13,316 nucleotides of DNA from Robiginitomaculum sp. (GTDB lineage Bacteria > Pseudomonadota > Alphaproteobacteria > Caulobacterales > Maricaulaceae). The notes beneath the pieces were generated by a model that was not told the DNA's origin, made no database searches, and worked only from the letters and a program-made list of their open reading frames with translations. A program made the position numbers and the translations under genes. Below are positions 7,856-13,316 of the stretch, one piece after another (within the stretch, counting starts at the first letter, position 1; the number at the start of each line of letters is the position of its first letter). The stretch is taken from NCBI GenBank assembly GCA_002732905.1, contig NVTC01000005.1, positions 79,050 to 92,365 of the forward strand. The letters are read 5' to 3'.

Positions 7856-7948
7856 GTGCAAGATTCCTTTTGCGCTTTAGACTTATTGCCCTAAACCTAA
7901 GCTTCAATAACGACTATACAAGAGAAATGCCAAAAAAGAGAGAGCAAT
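7856..7948. promoter_or_regulatory. Divergent promoter region between the DUF1285 operon and moxR operon
   Basis: The 93-base AT-rich spacer between two back-to-back operons must hold both promoters. TATACA at 7915-7920 is a fair -10 for moxR, but no good -35 lies 16-18 bases upstream. The moxR ribosome binding site is the purine run GAGAGAG at 7938-7944. On the minus strand AAGGA precedes the DUF1285 start. No operator-like repeat was found by eye. Confidence 0.5.
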
Positions 7949-8932
7949 ATGACCAGTTCCGCACTTGAAAAAAAACTTGAGCTTGCCAGCACTAAGTTAG
8001 ACAAAATTAAGTCGGAAATTTCCAACATAGTCATTGGCCAAGAAACCGTTGTTAACTTGTCTTTGGCGGCTGTGCTCTCCGGTGGTCATGCCCTACTGGT
8101 TGGGGTACCGGGACTAGCCAAAACATTGTTGGTGGAAACATTATCAACTGTTCTCGGCCTCGACGGCAAACGTATCCAGTTCACACCAGACCTCATGCCC
8201 GCAGATATTATCGGCTCCGAAGTCTTAGAAGAAAGCGCTAAAGGTAAACGCTCGTTCCGCTTCATTCCGGGGCCGGTATTTTGCCAATTGCTCATGGCCG
8301 ACGAGATTAACCGCGCTAGCCCGCGCACCCAATCTGCGCTCCTCCAAGCCATGCAGGAACGCTTTGTTACTGTAGCAGGCGAACACCATAATTTACCCGC
8401 ACCGTTTCATGTGCTTGCAACGCAAAACCCTATTGAGCAAGAAGGCACTTATCCTTTGCCCGAAGCCCAGCTTGACCGGTTCTTGTTCCAAATTGATGTG
8501 GATTATCCCAAAGCGGATACTGAGCGGGAAATTCTACTCGCGACAACGGGCACCGAGCAAGGCAGCGCCAAAAAAATAATCACACCAAAACAATTGATGG
8601 ATATGCAAGCATTGGTGCGCTCCATGCCTATCGGCAATACTGTGGTCGATTGCATTTTGTCACTGGTCAGAAATGCCCGCCCTGACCAAAGTGAATTTGG
8701 TTTTATCAAAGACACAGTTGTCTGGGGGCCTGGTCCTCGCGCCGGACAGGCTTTGATGTTGGCAAGCCGAGCGCGCGCGCTTTTGGACGGCCGTATTTCA
8801 CCGTCCGTAGATGATGTGTTGGCCTTGGCTGCACCGGTTCTAAAACACCGTATGGCACTTAGTTTTGCCGCCCGTGCCGACGGGGCTAATATTGATGATC
8901 TGATCACAAAACTGGCAGAGCGCGTTAGCTAA
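7949..8932 (+). CDS. MoxR-family AAA+ ATPase
   Basis: The 327-residue cytosolic ATPase belongs to the MoxR branch of AAA+ proteins, which act as chaperones with VWA-domain partners. Visible motifs are Walker A GVPGLAKT (52-59), Walker B LLMADEINR (114-122), the MoxR-type NRASPRTQSALLQAMQE (121-137) and sensor 1 with LATQNPIEQEGTYPLPEAQ (156-174). The C-terminal lid carries the family's GPGPRAGQAL and the VLKHRMAL segment. Length and start are normal; GAGAGAG lies four bases before the ATG. It leads an operon in which the next gene starts one base after its stop. In related systems the MoxR ATPase matures or remodels metal-containing or envelope proteins; the client here is unknown. Confidence 0.95.
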   Translation: MTSSALEKKLELASTKLDKIKSEISNIVIGQETVVNLSLAAVLSGGHALLVGVPGLAKTLLVETLSTVLGLDGKRIQFTPDLMPADIIGSEVLEESAKGKRSFRFIPGPVFCQLLMADEINRASPRTQSALLQAMQERFVTVAGEHHNLPAPFHVLATQNPIEQEGTYPLPEAQLDRFLFQIDVDYPKADTEREILLATTGTEQGSAKKIITPKQLMDMQALVRSMPIGNTVVDCILSLVRNARPDQSEFGFIKDTVVWGPGPRAGQALMLASRARALLDGRISPSVDDVLALAAPVLKHRMALSFAARADGANIDDLITKLAERVS

Positions 8933-8933
8933 T

Positions 8934-9824
8934 ATGCCGATTGCCACAAAGCCCAAAACAACCCATCTAAGGCGGGACGCAGAACATCTCGCAGCACCTT
9001 ATCCGCACCTTTTGGCCGAAGCCGAGCGCGTGGCCGCGATAGTCGCCCAAGGTGTGCATGGTCGTAGACGCTCTGGTCAAGGCGAAACCTTCTGGCAATA
9101 CCGAGATTATTCAAGTTCCGACAGCGCCCACGATATTGACTGGCGCCGTTCCGCCCGTGCCGACCACCATTATGTGCGCGAGAATGAATGGGAAGCAGCC
9201 AATACCGTATGGATGTGGCGCGACGGATCGGACGGAATGGATTGGAAGTCCCACAAATCTTTACCAACCAAAAAAGATAGAGCCAGCGTTTTAATGATGG
9301 CTTTATCGTCCCTTTTGATGCGGGCCGGAGAACGTTGCGCCGTGCTCGGCATGAGCGAGCGGCCACACACAGGGCGGTTCGGCATAGAACGCATATCTTA
9401 TAAGTTGGCCACTGGCGAAGGCGGGCGAGATGCGCTGGATGCAAATTTCTCCGCCCATTCAAAACTAATTCTCGCATCAGACTTTCTAGCCCCCGAGGAA
9501 GAATGGCGCGAGACGTTGGTCGCTCTCACCGCTCGTCCGGCAACAGGAATATTGTTACACATCGTCGATCCGGCAGAGCGCGGATTTCCGTTCAAAGGCC
9601 GCGTACAAATGCTGCAACCCGGCGCGAAACTAGCCAAGCTCCCGTTCTTGCTAGGCCGTGCAGAAAAACTACGGGATCAATATTTGGAAAAATTCCAAGC
9701 CCATGAAGACGCGTTGGCACAAACGGCACGCAGGCTCGGCTGGACATTGATCACCCATACCACAGACCAACCCGCGACACAGGCGCTTAGCGCCCTGTAT
9801 CAATCTTTAGCGGGGGATATTTAA
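8934..9824 (+). CDS. DUF58 domain protein (VWA-like partner of MoxR)
   Basis: The 296-residue protein has the DUF58 signature RRRSGQGETFWQYRDY (44-59), then DIDWRRSARAD (67-77) and VRENEWEAANTVW (81-93). DUF58 proteins have a VWA-like fold and are usually encoded beside MoxR. The metal-site position reads WRDGSDGMDW (95-104). The usual D-x-S-x-S pattern here is D-G-S-D-G, so its last serine is missing. No membrane span or signal peptide is visible, so it is probably cytosolic. It starts one base after moxR ends and its TAA shares a base with the next ATG (TAATG), so translation is probably coupled. The ribosome binding site is poor, consistent with that. It is likely an adaptor between the ATPase and the membrane proteins encoded downstream. 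Confidence 0.92.
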   Translation: MPIATKPKTTHLRRDAEHLAAPYPHLLAEAERVAAIVAQGVHGRRRSGQGETFWQYRDYSSSDSAHDIDWRRSARADHHYVRENEWEAANTVWMWRDGSDGMDWKSHKSLPTKKDRASVLMMALSSLLMRAGERCAVLGMSERPHTGRFGIERISYKLATGEGGRDALDANFSAHSKLILASDFLAPEEEWRETLVALTARPATGILLHIVDPAERGFPFKGRVQMLQPGAKLAKLPFLLGRAEKLRDQYLEKFQAHEDALAQTARRLGWTLITHTTDQPATQALSALYQSLAGDI

Positions 9825-12616
9825 TGGCCCCCGCACTTATTCTTGGCCCGGTGACATTTTTAGCGCCGCTCGCTTTGTTTGGGCTGCTGGTTCTGCCTAT
9901 TATTTGGTGGGTGCTGAAAATTACACCGCCTAAACCTTTGCTGCAAATATTCCCGCCCCTGCGTTTATTGGCCGACATTAGCAAAGAAGAAGACACGCCA
10001 AATGCCACGCCTATATGGCTACTTCTGTTTCGCCTGTTCATGGGGGCATTGCTCGCCGTAGCGTTAGCAAACCCCATATTATTTAAACCTGATGTGGAAA
10101 CCAACCGCCCCTTGGCTCTGATCATAGACAATGGCTGGGCGGCGGCTGGTAATTGGCCCGCAGTGATCAGCGAAGCCGAAGCGCTAACCTCTCAAGCCGT
10201 CTCTAAAAACCAGATGGTTGCCTTGCTGCGCACCGTAGATTTACGCGGTGATAACACGCAAGGTTTTATACCTGCGGCAGAAGCCCTCAAGGCGGTCCGC
10301 ACCTTACAAGTCACGGCCTATGAACCCGAGCGGATAAAACTTGCTGACCAAATAAGGGGGCTAGATTTATCCAAGGCGGATATATTCTGGCTGTCGGACG
10401 GGGTCGATTACGGGGTCGCAGATGATTTCAAAGATACGCTTAAATCAGGTGGTGACCAAAAAATATATTCACCAGCCTCCGCCTTTAGTCCGCTCTTGGC
10501 TGGCAAGATCGAAGAAACTGCAAACGGATTTCGCACAACGTGGCACCGTACGGATACGTCTAGCCTACGGAGCCAGAGCATTGTCGCCTTTAGCCCGCAA
10601 GGCCGTGTCCTAGCACGCACTGAATTGACATTCTTGCCGGGGGAAGCCAAAGCGGAAGCGGAATTTGAACTGCCCGCAGAACTGCGCAACCGCGTATCCT
10701 TGCTAAAGCCAGAAGGGTTTCCGTCCGCTGGTTCCGTCAAATTATTAGATGATAGTTGGGGACGCCCCTTGGTTGGTCTGCTTAAGGGCAGTGATGCTAA
10801 CACCCAGCCTCTATTGTCCGAATGGCACTATATAGAAGAAGCCCTACAGCCAAGTGCTGACATTTACAAAGGTGATCTCGATGAGTTGCTAGCCGTATCT
10901 CCGGGCATTATTTTCATGACGGATAGGGCGCGTTCCGAAAGCCCTTTATTGGTAAAATATGTCGAAGACGGCGGTATGTTAGTACGCTTTGCTGGGCCAA
11001 AATTAGCCAAGCGTTCGGATAAATTACTGCCCGTACTATTAAGAGTTGGCGGGCGCGATATTGGCGGGGCACTGGCTTGGGAAGAACCACAAGGTTTTGA
11101 TACATTTTCCGAAGACAGCCCATTTTTTGGTCTCAGTGTGCGTGAGGATATAGTTGTCCGTAAACAAATTTTGGCGACACCGGGTGCAGAAACCGATGCC
11201 AACACATGGGCGCGTTTGGCTGATGGATCTCCTGTGATTACCTCTGGGACCCGAGGGCTAGGACGCGTAGTTTTGTTTCATGTCACTGCGGGTCCTGATT
11301 GGTCGACACTGCCCTTGTCTGGCTTATATGTGCAAATGCTGGACAGATTACTGCCACTGGCTAGAAGCACCAGTTCACCCATCAACAACAACTCCAATGG
11401 CGCTTGGACGGCAGAGCGAACATTGGACGGTTACGGCAATCTACAAACACCGCCGTTGACGGCTGGTGCCATTGCGGATACCGAATTTAAAGATACTAAA
11501 CCGGGCCGCGACCATCCACCCGGCCTCTATCGTCAAGGGTTAAGGCGGCAAGCTCTCAACGCTGTTAAGAACCCGGATGATTACAGCAATTTATCCGCAT
11601 CTGGTATGGGCAAAGCCGTTTATGGTGGCCGTAAGCCTAAATCTTTAAGCGGTATATTGCTTGGGCTTTTGGCCGTGATGATGGCATTGGATGTGGCTAT
11701 GTCATTACTAGCTTCGGGGCGGTTACGCGGATCGTTCATGCAATCAAGTGCCGCTATTTTACTCGCCGTTATTCTATTTTTCCCCATAGATTCCCACGCC
11801 CAAAGTAATGCAAATAATGATGCGCAGAATGACGCTCTGGGCTTGCATCTTGCCTATGTCATCACGGGTAATAGTGAAACTGACCGTTTGAGTAAAAGCG
11901 GCTTGGAGGGTTTAGTTTTTGAATTAACCCGCCGTACAACGATCGAACCCGTCGGTGTGCGCGGGGTCAATTTGGACACAGACGTAATAGATTTTTACCC
12001 GTTTCTCTATTGGCCGGTGGGGCGCGAAGCGGGCGACCTCAAACCTGAAACTGCCGCAAAACTCAACCGCTTTATGCAAGCTGGTGGTACGCTGGTTTTA
12101 GACACACAGGACCAAGACAGGAAACGTTTGTTTGCAAATGAAACCCATCCGGGCTTAGCGAAATTATCTGAAAATCTCGATATTCCGCGCTTATCTGCAC
12201 CATCAAAAACCCATGTTCTCACTAAGTCGTTTTATCTCATTAAGGACTATCCTGGACGCTGGGCAGACGGTGCCGTTTGGGTAGAGGCCGATATTCGCGG
12301 ATCCAGCCGCGATGGTGTTTCCAGTGTTATCGTAGGCTCAAACGATTGGGCAGCGGCTTGGGCCAAGGACGACAGAGGTCGATCCCTAAGTGTCATCGAA
12401 AATGAAATACCGCGCCAACAGGAAATGGCCATGCGCTTTGGTGTCAATTTGGCTATGTATGCTCTGTCTGGTAATTATAAGGGTGATCAGGTGCATGCAG
12501 CAAAAATCATCGAGCGGCTGGGTGAAGGTCTAAACGGTGCGATTGCGCCGGAAGAAGTTGAGCCACTGACAGAACCACTGGTTGAGCCCGAACAACAACA
12601 AGGAACAGAACAATGA
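9824..12616 (+). CDS. Membrane protein: BatA-like N-terminal region fused to a DUF4159 domain
   Basis: The 930-residue protein begins with a BatA/aerotolerance-type region: a membrane span at about 11-31, the conserved loop KITPPKPLLQIFPPLRLL (32-49) and a second span at 64-83. A degenerate VWA-like region follows, with LALIIDNGWA (97-106) where a metal site would be and LSDG at 190-193. Residues about 355-510 look like a class-I-amidotransferase-like fold (GIIFMTDRAR, YVEDGGMLVRFAG). Two more spans lie at about 609-630 and 643-657, then DUF4159 from 672 to about 885 and an acidic, Gln-rich tail. By the positive-inside rule both large domains should be periplasmic. The start has GGGGGA six bases upstream. 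It overlaps DUF58 by one base and the next gene by four. Function is unknown beyond membership of a MoxR-VWA system. Confidence 0.9.
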   Translation: MAPALILGPVTFLAPLALFGLLVLPIIWWVLKITPPKPLLQIFPPLRLLADISKEEDTPNATPIWLLLFRLFMGALLAVALANPILFKPDVETNRPLALIIDNGWAAAGNWPAVISEAEALTSQAVSKNQMVALLRTVDLRGDNTQGFIPAAEALKAVRTLQVTAYEPERIKLADQIRGLDLSKADIFWLSDGVDYGVADDFKDTLKSGGDQKIYSPASAFSPLLAGKIEETANGFRTTWHRTDTSSLRSQSIVAFSPQGRVLARTELTFLPGEAKAEAEFELPAELRNRVSLLKPEGFPSAGSVKLLDDSWGRPLVGLLKGSDANTQPLLSEWHYIEEALQPSADIYKGDLDELLAVSPGIIFMTDRARSESPLLVKYVEDGGMLVRFAGPKLAKRSDKLLPVLLRVGGRDIGGALAWEEPQGFDTFSEDSPFFGLSVREDIVVRKQILATPGAETDANTWARLADGSPVITSGTRGLGRVVLFHVTAGPDWSTLPLSGLYVQMLDRLLPLARSTSSPINNNSNGAWTAERTLDGYGNLQTPPLTAGAIADTEFKDTKPGRDHPPGLYRQGLRRQALNAVKNPDDYSNLSASGMGKAVYGGRKPKSLSGILLGLLAVMMALDVAMSLLASGRLRGSFMQSSAAILLAVILFFPIDSHAQSNANNDAQNDALGLHLAYVITGNSETDRLSKSGLEGLVFELTRRTTIEPVGVRGVNLDTDVIDFYPFLYWPVGREAGDLKPETAAKLNRFMQAGGTLVLDTQDQDRKRLFANETHPGLAKLSENLDIPRLSAPSKTHVLTKSFYLIKDYPGRWADGAVWVEADIRGSSRDGVSSVIVGSNDWAAAWAKDDRGRSLSVIENEIPRQQEMAMRFGVNLAMYALSGNYKGDQVHAAKIIERLGEGLNGAIAPEEVEPLTEPLVEPEQQQGTEQ

Positions 12617-13316
12617 ATACATCATTCGTCTTTGATCCTTTACTGCCCATATGGGTAATTATCAGCCTGACCGTCTTGATTTTAGCCGCTGCGACGTTCG
12701 GCCAATGGCGCGGCCTAAAAAGCTTTATTCTGCGCACTATAGCAGCGTTTATATTATGCGGCGCACTTTTCAACCCGCAACAATTGATTGAGCAGCGCAC
12801 GCCCCTGCCCGACATTGCGCTTGTTCTCAATGATAATAGCGAAAGCATGAAATTAGCAGATAGGGAAAGCGTTGCTAGAGCCGTACGCTCAAAATTGACC
12901 GATGAACTTACCGCCTTGGGTAATGTGGAAACCGTTGAAATTAATATACCGCCGGGCAAAGACGGCACACGGATGACCCAGGCTCTCATAGATGGTCTGG
13001 CACAACTGCCTGCTAACCGTATCGCGGGTGTATTTGCGATTACCGACGGGCAAATCTACGACCTACCAGACACACCCGGCGTTTTATTACCCTCCGGTGT
13101 GCCGTTTCATAGTCTGATTGTCGGCAACAAAGACGCCCGCGACCGCAGGCTTGATGCCATCATCACACCAAAATACGGCATGGTCGGAGAGACCGCCAAT
13201 TTTGAACTGCGCCTTGAAGACCGAGGACATGAGGGTGAGCGCGTTCTGCTGGAAATTCGCCTCAATGGTGTTTTGCAAGCTCGCTTTGGAGCCATTGTTG
13301 GCGGTAAAATTTCCGT
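12613..13316 (+). CDS. VWA-like membrane protein, N-terminal fragment (runs off right edge)
   Basis: An open frame of 234 codons starts at the ATG inside ATGA, overlapping the previous stop by four bases, with AGGA eight bases upstream. It begins MNTSFVFDPLLPIWVIISL, with membrane spans at about 11-29 and 38-54 joined by a short basic loop (QWRGLKSFILR). The rest is then predicted to be periplasmic. Residues 68-79 read IALVLNDNSESM, an intact D-x-S-x-S metal-site motif as in VWA domains, and AITDG (142-146) matches the later VWA aspartate position. In alphaproteobacteria the gene in this position usually encodes a long membrane protein, often annotated as glutamine-amidotransferase-like. The frame has no stop before the window ends, so the full length is unknown. 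No specific function can be given. Confidence 0.88.
   Translation, partial: MNTSFVFDPLLPIWVIISLTVLILAAATFGQWRGLKSFILRTIAAFILCGALFNPQQLIEQRTPLPDIALVLNDNSESMKLADRESVARAVRSKLTDELTALGNVETVEINIPPGKDGTRMTQALIDGLAQLPANRIAGVFAITDGQIYDLPDTPGVLLPSGVPFHSLIVGNKDARDRRLDAIITPKYGMVGETANFELRLEDRGHEGERVLLEIRLNGVLQARFGAIVGGKIS

Noticed and set aside
8929..9477. 182-codon minus-strand open frame
   Set aside because: It is antisense to the DUF58 gene, which has clear family motifs; the shadow protein is Arg- and Leu-rich with no recognisable domain.
12507..12989. 160-codon minus-strand open frame near the right edge
   Set aside because: It is antisense to the end of the DUF4159 gene and the start of the VWA-like gene, both supported by motifs and coupling.
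1..13316. Mobile elements, CRISPR arrays, tRNAs, riboswitches, defence or toxin-antitoxin genes
   Set aside because: I looked for transposase motifs, direct repeats, tRNA-like arms and small gene pairs in all spacers and found none. In particular, no lysine-riboswitch-like leader fits in the 122-base spacer before the transporter.

Overview
The window looks like chromosomal DNA of an alphaproteobacterium. The main reason is gene content and order. A DUF1285 / CoA-pyrophosphatase-type NUDIX / CCA-transferase operon sits back to back with a MoxR / DUF58 / BatA-DUF4159 / VWA-like membrane protein operon, an arrangement I associate from memory with Alphaproteobacteria. GC content looks moderate by eye (not computed). 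Genes are tightly packed, with no insertion sequence, tRNA, rRNA, CRISPR array or phage gene seen. I cannot name a genus.

Layout. Left edge (minus strand): the 5' end of a nucleotide-sugar epimerase, preceded by argF (ornithine carbamoyltransferase). Next on the minus strand is a two-gene unit, dadA-like D-amino-acid dehydrogenase then a saccharopine reductase, only 8 bases apart. A 122-base divergent spacer carrying a short perfect palindrome separates dadA from a plus-strand NhaC-family antiporter/transporter. The antiporter gene runs tail to tail, with an 11-base overlap, into a minus-strand three-gene operon read DUF1285 -> NUDIX hydrolase -> CCA tRNA nucleotidyltransferase; its genes overlap by 8 and 4 bases. 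A 93-base divergent spacer leads to the plus-strand operon moxR -> DUF58 -> BatA/DUF4159 fusion -> VWA-like membrane protein, with junctions of +1, -1 and -4 bases. The last gene runs off the right edge.

How the genes work together. The saccharopine reductase, DadA and the NhaC-like carrier plausibly form an amino-acid (possibly lysine) uptake and catabolism module, but the substrate is inferred from context only. The right-hand operon is a MoxR-VWA type system: a cytosolic AAA+ ATPase, a soluble DUF58 protein, and two membrane-anchored proteins whose large domains are predicted to lie in the periplasm. Such systems are generally thought of as chaperones for protein or metal-centre maturation and envelope stress; the client here is unknown. 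Most of the window is ordinary conserved chromosome. The points most worth a second look are the DadA/saccharopine/NhaC grouping, the internal signal-peptide-like segment in the 930-residue fusion, and the uneven preservation of metal-site motifs among the VWA-like proteins.
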